From CAXMST01 sp963700785 (GTDB lineage: Bacteria; Actinomycetota; Thermoleophilia; Solirubrobacterales; 70-9), in contig CAVOYZ010000008.1 of NCBI GenBank assembly GCA_963700785.1, positions 186,001-250,000 on the forward strand: a DNA stretch of 64,000 nt, read 5' to 3'. A program made the translations under genes and the position numbers. This document shows, in pieces, positions 1-9,356 of this stretch. Position 1 is the stretch's first letter; every line of letters begins with the position of its first letter. The notes under the pieces were generated by a model that was not told where the DNA came from, made no database searches, and worked only from the letters and a program-made list of their open reading frames with translations.

Positions 1-1048
1 TCGGGCCCGACCAGCAGCGGGCGACCGCCAGATCCCCGATCTCCGGGAAGCGACGGCGGAGCATTGCCTCGATCAGGGCGGAGACCTGGGGGTCGCGGTC
101 CTCCAGCGGGAGCCCGTGATTGCCGTATCGGAGGTAGCGCGAGCCGGAGACTATCCGTCCATCGGCGGTCAACCTGTGGCTCTCGAGGATCTCATGGGCG
201 GTGTAGATGCCCTCCCCGCCTTGCCAGCCGATCCGAGCGCGGACCTCGGCCGGCAGCGGCTCGGTGGCGAGCAGCCCGACCTGAACGGCGACCGGGCCCC
301 GGGCCGGCGTGCCGAGCTGACGTGAATAGGCGTTGGTGGCGATCACGACCCGGCTCGCTCGGAGTTCGCCCCGCGGGGTTCGCAGCAGCATGCCGCCGTC
401 CGGCTCGGACTCGATCCCGAGCACCGGGGATCGCTCGTAGACGTCGGCCCCAGCCGCCCGCGCCGCCGCGAGCAGCCCGCGCACGTAGCGACCCGGGTCG
501 AGCACCCCGCCGCGGCGCTCGAGGTAGCCGCAGGTGAAGGCGGCGGGCAGCCCACGGGTCCGCAGCTGTCCGGGCCGTAGCGGCTCGAGGTCGGCCCCCA
601 GCGCGATCCCGGCCGCCGCGGCGCGCTCAAGGCGGCGCTGCTGGCCGGCATGGATCCCGGCGACGACGTTGCCGACCGGGCTGTAGGAGCAGTCGATCCC
701 GAGCTCGGCGATCAGCGCCTCGACGTGCTCCACCGCGAGGTCTGCCAGCCGCACCAGGGCACCGCCCCGCTCACGCCCGAATGCCCTGAGCAGGCTCGGC
801 AGGTCCTTCCCGATCGTTGGCGTCAGGTGCCCGGCGTTGCGCCCGCTCGCACCGAAGCCCGCATATTCGCGCTCCACCACGGCGACCCCGACGCCCCGGC
901 GCCGGAGCTCGATCGCCGCGCTCAGCCCCGCGTATCCGGCGCCGATCACCGCGACCTCGGCAGCGGCCGGCCGATCCAGGGTCGCGGCCGGCTCCGGCTG
1001 CTCGTCGAGCCAGAGGCTCGGGCCGCTCTCAGCCGCCGTCGCACTCAC
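1..1048 (-). CDS. FAD-dependent oxidoreductase, DAO (glycine/D-amino-acid oxidase-like) family; 3' end beyond window
   Basis: The minus strand is open from a GTG at 1048 to the window edge, about 349 codons without a stop. A dinucleotide-binding signature (VIGAGYAGLSAA) lies near residue 30 and the family motif GASGRNAGH follows. The middle keeps DAO-type spacing (a YLERRGGVLDPGRYVRGL stretch, then ATNAYSR). Such flavoenzymes oxidise amines or amino acids; the substrate cannot be read from the sequence. The GTG overlaps the TGA of the GMC oxidoreductase by 4 bp (GTGA), so the two are probably translationally coupled. The C-terminus is missing only because the window ends. Family assignment is secure, substrate unknown. 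Confidence 0.85.
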   Translation of the reverse strand, partial: MSATAAESGPSLWLDEQPEPAATLDRPAAAEVAVIGAGYAGLSAAIELRRRGVGVAVVEREYAGFGASGRNAGHLTPTIGKDLPSLLRAFGRERGGALVRLADLAVEHVEALIAELGIDCSYSPVGNVVAGIHAGQQRRLERAAAAGIALGADLEPLRPGQLRTRGLPAAFTCGYLERRGGVLDPGRYVRGLLAAARAAGADVYERSPVLGIESEPDGGMLLRTPRGELRASRVVIATNAYSRQLGTPARGPVAVQVGLLATEPLPAEVRARIGWQGGEGIYTAHEILESHRLTADGRIVSGSRYLRYGNHGLPLEDRDPQVSALIEAMLRRRFPEIGDLAVARCWSGP

Positions 1049-2670
1049 CCCGGCTGCCCTGCCTCCGGGAGCAGGCTGATCGCCCGCTCTGCCATCGCGG
1101 TGATCGTCAGGCTCGGGTTGACCCCGGGGTTGGCAGGGACCGCCGAGCCGTCGCAGACCAGCAGATTCTCGTACCCGAACGCCCGCTGGGCGCTGTCGAT
1201 CACGCCGCGGCTCGGGTCGGAGCCGATCACCGCGCCGCCGAGTAGGTGTGCCGTTCCGGGCGTTCCGAGCAACGACTCCATGATCGAGCTCTGCGGGTAG
1301 CCGCCGATCCGCTCCGCCGCCCGCTCGGCCACCTCGTTGGCCAGCGGAATGAAGTTCTCGGGCGGGGGTGCGGACGGATCGGCCTCGGTCTGCAGAGATC
1401 CGAGCCGCCCGAGCGGACCGCGCCGCCGCCGGAAGCTCAGCGCGGTGTCGGTGGACTGCATCGTCGTGAACAGGACCGTCCGCCGCGACCAGCCGCTGAG
1501 CCTCCGGGGACGAAGCCAGCGCCCCGGTCTTCTCGCCAGCGCGGCTGCGACGGCCGCGGCCCTCCGCAGGCGGCTGTGGCCGGCGGTCAGCGGACCGAAG
1601 TTGAGGCCGATCAGGTCCCCGCCCTGGCCGTAGGTGTTGTTGGTGAAATGGGTGTGGCCGTCGGGGAAGACCGAGGCCGTTATCGCGACGTCGGCGCTGT
1701 AGTCGGCATCGGGCAACTCCGACGTCGCCGCCGTGATCGTCTCGCTGTTGGTGCGCACCAGATGACCCAGCCGAGGGGAGAGGCGTCCCAGCGAGCCGCC
1801 GTCACGGCAGCGCCTCAGCAGCCGGTTCGTGCCCAGTGCCCCCGCGGCGAGGACCACGCCCCCGGCGCTGACCGTCCGGGCTCGTCCCGGGATCGGACCC
1901 GGCCGGCGGAAGCTGATCACGTAGCCGGATGCGCCCGGGCCGCCGGAGCCGGCCAGCGGCCGAACGTCGGTCACCTCGCTCTCGGCGCGGATCTGGACGC
2001 CCCGCTGCTCGGCCAGCCAGAGGTAGTTCTTGGTCAGCGTGTTCTTCGCCCCGTGTCGGCAGCCGAGCAGGCACTGCCCGCATCGGATGCAAGCGGTCCG
2101 CTCGGGCCCCTCGCCTCCGAAGTAGGGGTCGGCAACCGTCCTGCCCTCGTCGCCCGCCTCCCCGAGGTAGACCCCGACCGGGGTGCTGCGGTAGCCGTCG
2201 CCAACGCCAAGGTCCTCGGCAAGCCCCTGCATCAGCCGCTCCGACGGTCCGTCGAAGTCGCCCGCGGCGACTCCGAGCATCTCCGACGCGCGCTGGTAGT
2301 GGGGTGCCAGCTCGTCGCGCCAGTCGGCGAGCCGATCCCATGCCGGGTGACGGTAGAAGTCGTCCGAGCGCGGGACGTACAGGGTGTTGGCGTAGACCAG
2401 GCTGCCGCCCCCGACCCCGACCCCGGTGAGCACCGTGACGTGCCTGAACACGGTCATCCGCATGATTCCGCGCAGTCCCAGCCGCGGCCACCACCAGATC
2501 TTGCCGAGCTCGCCCGCGTCCTCGGCGAAGTCGGAGTCGGCGAAGCGGCGGCCCTGCTCGAGCACGCAGACGCGGTAGCCCTTCTCCGCCAGCCTCAGAG
2601 CTGCGACCGAGCCGCCGAACCCAGAGCCGATGATCACCCAGTCGTAGTCGTGGTCCGGTCCGATCCCCAT
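1045..2670 (-). CDS. GMC-type FAD-dependent oxidoreductase (cholesterol-oxidase-like)
   Basis: This 541-residue protein opens with a Rossmann FAD motif (IIGSGFGGSVAALRLAEKG, about residues 13-31). It contains GVGVGGGSLVYAN, typical of GMC/cholesterol-oxidase-like enzymes, and ends with the conserved NPGVNPSLTITAMAERA substrate/FAD-closing motif. A cysteine cluster CIRCGQCLLGC near residue 190 resembles that seen in a bacterial GMC subgroup and might bind a metal or Fe-S centre; this is an inference. Members oxidise alcohols or sterols to carbonyls. It lies 17 bp downstream of the acyl-CoA ligase and overlaps the DAO gene, consistent with an alcohol/lipid oxidation operon. Confidence 0.88.
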   Translation of the reverse strand: MGIGPDHDYDWVIIGSGFGGSVAALRLAEKGYRVCVLEQGRRFADSDFAEDAGELGKIWWWPRLGLRGIMRMTVFRHVTVLTGVGVGGGSLVYANTLYVPRSDDFYRHPAWDRLADWRDELAPHYQRASEMLGVAAGDFDGPSERLMQGLAEDLGVGDGYRSTPVGVYLGEAGDEGRTVADPYFGGEGPERTACIRCGQCLLGCRHGAKNTLTKNYLWLAEQRGVQIRAESEVTDVRPLAGSGGPGASGYVISFRRPGPIPGRARTVSAGGVVLAAGALGTNRLLRRCRDGGSLGRLSPRLGHLVRTNSETITAATSELPDADYSADVAITASVFPDGHTHFTNNTYGQGGDLIGLNFGPLTAGHSRLRRAAAVAAALARRPGRWLRPRRLSGWSRRTVLFTTMQSTDTALSFRRRRGPLGRLGSLQTEADPSAPPPENFIPLANEVAERAAERIGGYPQSSIMESLLGTPGTAHLLGGAVIGSDPSRGVIDSAQRAFGYENLLVCDGSAVPANPGVNPSLTITAMAERAISLLPEAGQPG

Positions 2671-2687
2671 ATCGATCGGTGCCGCGA

Positions 2688-4238
2688 TCAGGCGTCGCGC
2701 AGCTCGCGCCTGAGGATCTTGCCCGAGGCGGACTTCGGGATCGCGTCGATCCGCTCGAGGATCCGCAGCTTCTTCTGCGGCGAGACCTGTCCGGCGACGT
2801 GCTCGAGCAGCTCCTCGTCGGAGACCTCCGCCCCGTCGGCGACGACCACGAAGCCCTTCGGCAGCTCCCCCGCCTCCTCGTCGGGGACGCCGATCACGGC
2901 GCAGTCGGCGACGGCCGGGTGGGCGATCAGAACCGCCTCGAGCTCGGCGGGGGGGACCTGGTAGCCCTTGTACTTGATCAGCTCCTTGAGCCGGTCGACG
3001 ATCGAGTAGTAGCCCTCCTCGTCGACGATCGCGATGTCGCCGGTCCGCAGCCAGCCCTCGGAGTCGATCGTCTCCGCGGTCGCCTCCTCGTTGTTCAGGT
3101 AGCCGACCATCACCTGTGGACCCCGCACCCAGAGCTCGCCGCGCTCGCCCACGGGGACGTCGACCCCGCTCTCGGGGTCGACGATCCGCGACTCGGTTCC
3201 TGGGACGCCCGGTCCGATCGTTCCCGGCTTGATGCTGTCGAGCGGGCAGAAGTGGCTGACCGGGCTCAGCTCGGTCATTCCGTAGCCCTGGGTAACTGGC
3301 ACGCCGAGGCGTTCGGCGAGCAGCTCGGTCAACTCGGGGCCGAGTGGGGCCGCACCTGACATCACCATTCGCAGTGAGGACAGATCGGCCTCGTCGACGG
3401 CCGGATGCTTGGCCAGCGCGAGCGCGATCGGCGGCACCACGTAGGCGCAGGTGACGCCCTGCGACTCGATCAGGCCGAGGAACTCACCGAGGTCGAAGCG
3501 CGGCATCGTCACGATCGTGTTGCCCCCGACCAGGCCCATGTTCATGATCACGGTCATGCCGTAGATGTGGAAGAACGGAAGCACCCCGATCAGCACGTCG
3601 TCGGGCTCCATCGGCATCGCGCCGTTGGTCTGAACGATGTTGGCGACCAGGTTGCGATGGGTCAGCATCACCCCCTTCGGCAGGCCGGTCGTTCCGCTCG
3701 AATAGGGGAGCACCGCGAGGTCGTTCGCGGCATCGATCGCGACCTCGGGCGGCTCGGCACCGGAGCCGAGCAGCTCGGTGATGTCGGTGACCCCTTCCTC
3801 GCTCCCGTCGCCGCCGACCAGGACGATCTCCTCGACCTCGGTTGCCGAGGCGGCCTCGCGCGCCGTCTCGAGGAAGATCGGCACGGTGACGATCATCCTC
3901 GCCCCGGAGTCGTGCAGCTGGTGCTCGAGCTCTCTGGCCGTGTACAGCGGGTTTGCGGTCGTGTTGACCCCGCCCGCTCGGCTGACGCCGTGGAAGACGA
4001 CCGCGTACTCCGGCAGGTTCGGCATGTAGATGCAGACCGCGTCCCCCTTGCCGAGCCCCCTCGCAGCCAGGGCGCCGGCCAGCGCCCCGCTCATCGCGTC
4101 CAGCTGGGCGTAGCTGGTCGTTCTCCCGGTCGGCCCGTCGATCAGGGCGGGCTTGTCGGCGTGATCGCCCGCGGCGGCGAGCACGAAGGAGCTGATGTCG
4201 GAATCTGGAATCTCGGGCGCGGGCTCGGTTGCTGGCAT
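2688..4238 (-). CDS. AMP-dependent acyl-CoA synthetase / 4-coumarate-CoA-ligase-like
   Basis: This is a 516-residue ANL-superfamily ligase that activates a carboxylic acid to acyl-AMP and then the CoA thioester. Visible motifs are the P-loop-like YSSGTTGLPKGVMLTH (A3), YGMTELSPV (A5), WLRTGDIAIVDEEGYYSIVDRLKELIKYKG-type A7/A8 hinge elements and the C-terminal PKSASGKILRREL with the catalytic lysine. The start is ATG 4238 because a strong Shine-Dalgarno (GAGAGGAGGG) lies just upstream and homology begins there. The reading frame stays open upstream only because the preceding P450 is frameshifted. Likely substrates are fatty or aryl acids supplied by the P450 and the oxidoreductases nearby; this is inference. 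Confidence 0.92.
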   Translation of the reverse strand: MPATEPAPEIPDSDISSFVLAAAGDHADKPALIDGPTGRTTSYAQLDAMSGALAGALAARGLGKGDAVCIYMPNLPEYAVVFHGVSRAGGVNTTANPLYTARELEHQLHDSGARMIVTVPIFLETAREAASATEVEEIVLVGGDGSEEGVTDITELLGSGAEPPEVAIDAANDLAVLPYSSGTTGLPKGVMLTHRNLVANIVQTNGAMPMEPDDVLIGVLPFFHIYGMTVIMNMGLVGGNTIVTMPRFDLGEFLGLIESQGVTCAYVVPPIALALAKHPAVDEADLSSLRMVMSGAAPLGPELTELLAERLGVPVTQGYGMTELSPVSHFCPLDSIKPGTIGPGVPGTESRIVDPESGVDVPVGERGELWVRGPQVMVGYLNNEEATAETIDSEGWLRTGDIAIVDEEGYYSIVDRLKELIKYKGYQVPPAELEAVLIAHPAVADCAVIGVPDEEAGELPKGFVVVADGAEVSDEELLEHVAGQVSPQKKLRILERIDAIPKSASGKILRRELRDA

Positions 4239-4333
4239 CGGGGCCCTCCTCTCGGTTGCCCCGAGCCTACCGCGAGTCGATCCCCCGGTTCCAAGTCGGG
4301 TGGAGGGTTCCCGGTCGGGGCCGGTCCCGTCGC

Positions 4334-5786
4334 TCAGTTCGCGTTGACCCGGAGCCTGAGCCCACCCTCGGGGCCGAGCGTCGGCATCGGGTGCAGGGTC
4401 GGTTCCCGGCCGTCGATCAGCTGCGGGCGGAAGCGGCGGAGGACGGTCGCGGCCACGGTCTGCGCCTCCGCGAGTGCGAAGCGCTTGCCGAGGCAGATGC
4501 GGGGACCGGCCCCGAACGGAACGTAGGCCCCCGGGGGCAGGGCGCTGCGGGCGTCCGGGAGGAAGCGGTCCGAGCTGAAGCGGGCGGGATCGGGGAACAC
4601 CTCGGGAAGGCGGTGGGTGAGCAGCGAGCTGTAGTTGACCGACGACCAGGCCGGCACCGCGACCCCTTCGAACTCGAACTCGCGGATGTTGCGCCGCGGT
4701 CCGACCCAGGCGGGCGGGTAGAGGCGCAGGGTCTCGTCCAGGCAGCGAAGCAGGCGCGGGAGCGGCTGGCCGGGCGCCGCAGCGGGCTCGGAGTCGCTGG
4801 CAGCGATCTCGTCGCCGACCGCGTTCGAGCTCGCGCGGGTGCCGCGCCAGCTCGTAGAAGAGCATCGAGAGCGCCGAGGTGATCGTGTCGTGGGATGCAT
4901 AGAGCAGGGTGATCGCCTGATCGGAGACCTCCTGCTCGGTCAGCCGCAGGCCGTCCGGCGATTCGGCCGAGCTCAGCAGGCCGAGCACGTCGTCGGGCTG
5001 CTCCCCGGTCCGTCGCTCCGCGATCTTCCAGCGGATGATCTCCTCGAGAGCCCGTCTCGAGGCCTGCGTCCGTGACCACGGCGATCCGGGCCCGCGCAGC
5101 ATCCGCACGTGGAAGTCGGTGCCGTAGTAGCGGAGTGCCCGCTCGAAGTGACGGGCGGCCTTTGCGCCGGCGCCCCGATCGTCGGGATCGAGGCCGATCA
5201 GCACCCGCATCGCGATCCGGATCGAGGTCGCGCGGGACCACTCGTAGATGTCGACGACCTCGCCGTCCCGCCAGCCCGAGATCGCCCGTGACGCCTCGCT
5301 CTCGATCGCGCCGAACGCGGCGTTGATCCGCTCGCCGTGGAACGCGGGCATCAGGATCTCGCGGGCGCGGTCGTGGTACTCGCCGTCGGTCGTCAGGAGG
5401 CCGTCACCGAGCAGCGGGATCAGCTCGCCCATGCTGCCCTCGCGCCAGAGGAAGTTGTCGCGGTCCGAGACCGTGATCAGGTGGTTCGCCGCGGGCCCGA
5501 TCATGAACACCTCGACCGCGTGCAGCACGCGGATCGAGAACACCGGGCCGTACTCGTCGTAGAGCGGCATCAGCACCGAGAGGGGATCGCGGGCGAGCTG
5601 ACGCGAGCGCCGCAGGTCGAAGCGCACCGCGCCGTCGGGCATCTCGCCGCGACGCCGCTCGGCAACGAGCTCGCCGGCGAGTCGCAGGATCGGGTTCGTC
5701 GGCTGCGCCTCGGGCCGCGCCGCTGCGGCGCCCGCTGCGCGCGGGGCGCTCTGCCGTCGTTCGGTTGTTGTTGTTGCTCCGCTCAT
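4334..5786 (-). CDS. Cytochrome P450, interrupted by a +1 frameshift
   Basis: The N-terminal part from ATG 5786 runs in one frame to the I-helix (SHDTITSAL) and the following ELARHPRELE. The C-terminal part with ExxR (DETLRLYPPAWVG) and the heme-thiolate loop (FGAGPRICLGKRFA) is in a second frame ending at 4334. Removing one G near 4820-4823 joins them seamlessly (ELERVGDEIAA). Together they make a normal-length P450 of about 480 residues that is a close paralogue of the intact P450 at 17916-19373. P450s insert one oxygen atom using electrons from ferredoxin partners, none of which is encoded here. Either an assembly indel or a recent pseudogene. Confidence 0.85.
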
Positions 5787-5881
5787 CCGTGAACGGTCGT
5801 CCCCGGGGCCGACTGCGGCCCCGAAACTGCAATCGGCAGGCCCCGCGCGCAGCTTTAGTTGGCGGCGGCCCTGGGCGACAG

Positions 5882-7229
5882 CTACTTGGACAGCACGCCG
5901 GACATCGCCTTCAGGCCGAGGTCCATCCCGCGCCAGAAGTTGCCCCCGTGAAACGGCTCGCCCCTGCTGAAGCGCCAGGGCACCGAGTACCCGAGCATCT
6001 TCTTGCCCGCCCGCCAGGCCTTCGACGAGCCGACGCGGTAGTCGTCACCGGCGCCGGGACGAACCTCGATCGGGCGCTCGGAGTCGCCCGTGAGACGCAG
6101 CGGGACCTGGGCGAAGGTGGCCTTGTCGAACTGCTCCATCACGCACATGCTGACCGGGTCGAAGCTCCCCGCGTGCGCCGCTCCCGGTCACCTCCGTGGC
6201 GAGGTGAGCAGCGGCGGCGTCCGCCTGCAGGAAGGCCAGGAAGGCCTGCTTGATCGGAAAATCCCCGGCGTCCCCGACGGCGAAGATCTCAGGGTGATCG
6301 ACCAGCCGGCGGCTGGCCAGGTCGGTGGCGAGGAACCCACGGTCGTCCGCCTTCAGCCCCGGGAACGGGGTCGAGGCGATGTAGGGGGGGAAGGCGACGA
6401 GCAGGTCGTACTCCAGCTGCTCACCGCCGCGGTAGTGCACGGCCTCGTGGTCGACCCGCTCGACGACCCAGTCGTGGTGACCCTCGATTCCCCGGCGCTC
6501 GAACTCATCGACGACGACCTCGTGCAGCCGCGGCCCGAAGGCCTGGATGTAGCTCTGCTCGCAGGTCGTCCAGACGATCTCGATCCCCTCTCGCGCCCCC
6601 TTTCGGCGCAGCCAGGTCTCGAGCATCAGGACGATCTCGTACAGCGGCCCGGCGCACTTGTTGTTCGGCGGGACGAGGAAGACAACTCGCCGGCGCCCAC
6701 CACGGGCGGCGGCGTCGACCAACTCCTGAAAGCCGCGACGGAGGCGGATCATGTCGTCCGAGGTCCAGGTGCTGATCGCGTTCTCGGTCAGGCCCGGGAT
6801 CTCCCCGGACCGCATGCCGGACCCGGTCGCGATCACCAGGAAGTCGTAGGCGATCGAGTGGTCCCCGACCCGCACCTCGCGGGAGTCGGTGTCGATCGCA
6901 TCGGCCGTCCCCCGGACGAGGTCTATGTCCTTGCGGCGCGCGGGCTTGGCCAGCGGCACCTTGAGGCGCTCGGGGTCGAGGCCGAAGGGCACGTAGATCG
7001 AGTTCGGCCTGAAGACGAAGTGGTCCTGATCGGAGACGATCGTGATCTGGGCGCGCTCGCCGGCGATCAGGCGGAGGTCGAACGCCGTCTCGAGGCCGCC
7101 GAAGCCGCCGCCGAGGACGACGACGTGGGCCGGGGCGTTGCCCGACCGGGAGCGGGTCGCCGGGACTTGCGGGGTTGCTGGCGACTCATTCACTCCGACA
7201 ACGGTCGCAGCCCCGGGCCGCGGTGGCAT
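5882..7229 (-). CDS. Pyridine nucleotide-disulphide oxidoreductase, sulfide:quinone oxidoreductase-like; +1 frameshift near the C-terminus
   Basis: The N-terminal part carries the FAD motif VVLGGGFGGLETA and a second nucleotide-binding region. It also has NNKCAGPLYEI, similar to the SQR/FCC cysteine segment, and the second FAD motif IFAVGDAGDFPIKQ. The last 85 or so residues (SMCVMEQFDKATF onward) lie in another frame. Deleting one base of the CCCC run at 6167-6170 restores a continuous protein of about 445 residues. SQR-like enzymes pass electrons from sulfide or NADH to quinone at the membrane. The donor is not certain, because only some of the expected redox cysteines can be placed. The start may be ATG 7229 or GTG 7193; both are in frame. 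Confidence 0.8.
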
Positions 7230-7305
7230 CCGGGACAGTCCGCAGAGGTCGATTCGGCATCGCCGCGACCGGCGATCCGATTCCCCCGGGGTGTCTCCAC
7301 AGACG

Positions 7306-7335
7306 ACGGGAGGCGACCCGCAGGTCGCCTCCCGT
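7306..7335 (-). terminator. Perfect 13-bp stem-loop, terminator-like
   Basis: ACGGGAGGCGACC and its exact reverse complement flank a 4-base loop (CGCA). The hairpin sits 46 bp past the stop codon of the HtaA-like gene and before the SQR-like gene on the same strand. There is no clear U-tract, which is common for terminators in very GC-rich actinobacteria. Function is inferred from shape and position. Confidence 0.55.
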
Positions 7336-7380
7336 ACGCGGCGGCGATCGCCACCGCCTCGGCTATGTGCCGGCTCGGCC

Positions 7381-8469
7381 TCAGTTAGCCTCTGCCGCCA
7401 CCGTCGCGGTGCCGATCACGAGTCCCTCCGTGAACAGGCTGGTCGAGAACGCCGCGTTGAGCGCGGCCGCGGCATCCGCGGTCAGGCTCGCCTCGACGCC
7501 GGACACCGTCACGTTGGTGTCCATGATGTCGATGCTGGCGCCGCTCAGGTCGAGCGAGAGGATCGAGACCCTCGAGGCGCCGACCGAGGCGACGAGATCG
7601 GGGTCCCCGTCGATCTGGATCGTGAAATCCGTGAGATCGACGACGACGTCCTCGCCGGCCCCGTGCATCGGGGACATCGAGAACCTGATGCCACCGCTGT
7701 GGTTGATGTCACCGGTCAGGTCCGACGTGCTGACCATGCCGCCGGTGATCGGGAACTCGAACCCGCCGGGCCCGGCGGTCGCCGGCCCGATCGGCGCGAG
7801 CGAGATGCCGGCGCCCGCGAGCGCGGCAGCCGCGTCGGGGTCGGGCACGAGCGTCGTGTCGCCCGCGGCCTTCAGCGAGACCGCTGAGAGGTCGACGACG
7901 ACCTTCGCCTTACCGAACAGGGTGCCCTTCTTGACCTTCAGGCCAAAGCCCTTCTTCAGGACCTTCGCCGAGGACTTGGTCAGTTTCGCCCCGACCTTGC
8001 TGTAGACGGTCGAGAAGCCGTCCCGCTTGATCTTCGCCTTCTTGTAGTCGAGGTCGAACAGCTTCAGGCTCGAGCCGCCCACGCCAACGTTGAGCTTCGC
8101 CTTGCTCAGGTTGATCAGCGGGTTCTTCAGCGTGGCCTTGGTCTTGCCCTTCTTCAGCTGCAGCCTGCTGCCTTGGTGCTGGACCTTGCCCTTCGGCTCG
8201 CCGGGCTTGATCTGGCCGCCGGTCACCGGGAACTCCAGTCCCTTCTTGCCGGCCGACGCCGATCCCTTCGGCTTGACCTTGACGTTGGCCTTCGCGAGCG
8301 CCTTGCCGATCTTCTTGGTCGGCTTCAGCGTCGTCAGGCCCCCGCCGACCGGGTCCTTTGCTGCTGCTGCGGGTTGGGCTACGACGAGCATCGCCGCGAT
8401 TGCCAGGGCTGTGGTTGCGATCAGGCGCGGCAGCCATTTGGGCCGTCCCGATCTCTGAATCTCATGCAT
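7381..8469 (-). CDS. Secreted duplicated-domain protein, HtaA-like
   Basis: A Sec signal peptide is evident: positively charged start, hydrophobic ATTALAIAAMLVVA, then a cleavage-like AAAA before residue 40. The mature protein holds two related beta-rich domains, each introduced by FP(V/I)TGG followed by a histidine (VQHQG in the first, INHSG in the second). This pattern resembles HtaA-type extracellular domains, which in corynebacteria bind haem. The first half is strikingly lysine-rich and the second half acidic, an odd polarity. GGAGG lies 6 bases before ATG 8469, which fixes the start. A stem-loop follows the gene, so it is probably monocistronic. Haem binding is not shown by the sequence. 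Confidence 0.75.
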   Translation of the reverse strand: MHEIQRSGRPKWLPRLIATTALAIAAMLVVAQPAAAAKDPVGGGLTTLKPTKKIGKALAKANVKVKPKGSASAGKKGLEFPVTGGQIKPGEPKGKVQHQGSRLQLKKGKTKATLKNPLINLSKAKLNVGVGGSSLKLFDLDYKKAKIKRDGFSTVYSKVGAKLTKSSAKVLKKGFGLKVKKGTLFGKAKVVVDLSAVSLKAAGDTTLVPDPDAAAALAGAGISLAPIGPATAGPGGFEFPITGGMVSTSDLTGDINHSGGIRFSMSPMHGAGEDVVVDLTDFTIQIDGDPDLVASVGASRVSILSLDLSGASIDIMDTNVTVSGVEASLTADAAAALNAAFSTSLFTEGLVIGTATVAAEAN

Positions 8470-8599
8470 CTTCTCTGCCTCCGAGAAATGGGTTGCTTGC
8501 CTTTAGCGATCACTACGCGGCAGTCGGCGAAGCGGTTGGAAAGTTCGGCGGCGGCGCCGTTCGCGCCGGGCCGGGCCTAGGGGATCTCGATCGTCTCTC

Positions 8600-8995
8600 C
8601 TATGCTGAGGACCTTGCTCGCGCCCCCCTGACGGGCACCGCCGTGACCGCGAAGCCGGCCGCCCTGAAGCTGTCGCCCTCCTCCACCAGGGTGAAGCCCT
8701 CGTCGAGCTCGCGCCGGCATCGCGCGGGGGCGAAGACCTCGGTGTGGTGGTCAGAAAGGCGACGGACGGTTACTGCCTTGCAGTGATCCTTGTGAGCGTG
8801 GCTGACCAAGATCGCGTCGGCGAGTGGCAGGTGCTCCTCGGGGAGCCCGTCGATCGGGTCCGGCCAACGGGAGTAGTCCACCCGGGAGGGATAAGAGTCG
8901 AAGTAAGAGCGGATGTATGCCGGATCAACGTAGATCACGGAGCCCTCGCCCTGGATCAGCAGCCAGGAAGCCGGAAACCAGCGGACGCGGATCAT
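8600..8995 (-). CDS. Metallo-beta-lactamase-fold hydrolase, C-terminally truncated
   Basis: The 131-residue reading frame starts like a UlaG/COG2220-type MBL protein (WLLIQGEGSVIYVDP) and has the first metal-binding motif SHAHKDHCKA. It loses homology after about residue 120 and stops. Family members are normally 200 or more residues and need later histidine and aspartate ligands, absent here. In the next frame a short tail (KVLSIGETIEIP, stop at 8577-8579) looks like a plausible MBL C-terminus, suggesting that the middle was lost by an internal deletion near 8625. As it stands the protein should be inactive. Confidence 0.7.
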   Translation of the reverse strand: MIRVRWFPASWLLIQGEGSVIYVDPAYIRSYFDSYPSRVDYSRWPDPIDGLPEEHLPLADAILVSHAHKDHCKAVTVRRLSDHHTEVFAPARCRRELDEGFTLVEEGDSFRAAGFAVTAVPVRGARARSSA

Positions 8996-9067
8996 GATCT
9001 CAGCGTACGGTTACGGCCCGGCGGCCGTCAGCCAACCCAAGTCGGTCCTGGTCAACCAATCGAGCGA

Positions 9068-9140
9068 TGGAGCTAGGGGGACTCGAACCCCCGACCTCCT
9101 GGGTGCGATCCAGGCGCTCTCCCAACTGAGCTATAGCCCC
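9068..9140 (-). tRNA. tRNA-Ala (anticodon CGC)
   Basis: The minus strand folds into a complete cloverleaf: acceptor GGGGCTA/TAGCTCC with the G3:U70 wobble that marks alanine tRNAs, the D-arm AGCTCAGTTGGGAGAGC, the anticodon loop ATCGCAC (CGC at positions 34-36) and a perfect T-arm with TTCGAAC. The discriminator is A and CCA is not encoded. It reads GCG codons, abundant in this GC-rich genome. Confidence 0.97.
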
Positions 9141-9356
9141 TTGCCGGATACCGGGCAGGTACGGACGTCGGTCCGCGTTGGCAAGGATAACCGGCCCGGC
9201 CCGGGACCCCGGCGCCAAGGTTCCCCCGCTGTCCCGGCCACTGCAACCCCGCACGGCGGCGGCTGTCGCACCGCGGGGAAGCCTGTTGCAAGGCGGGTTG
9301 GGCGGGTCGGCTCGTCAGGCACCGTAGGCGCGGCATCTGCAACTCTTCTGAGGCAG

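Noticed and set aside
1246..2964. 572-codon plus-strand open frame opposite the GMC oxidoreductase
   Set aside because: The minus-strand gene has complete FAD motifs. The plus-strand product has only low-complexity Arg/Pro/Ala sequence.
2688..5786. A 1032-codon open frame that looks like a P450-acyl-CoA-ligase fusion
   Set aside because: The middle stretch is nonsense in that frame. The P450 C-terminus is intact in another frame, and the ligase has its own ATG and strong ribosome-binding site at 4238.
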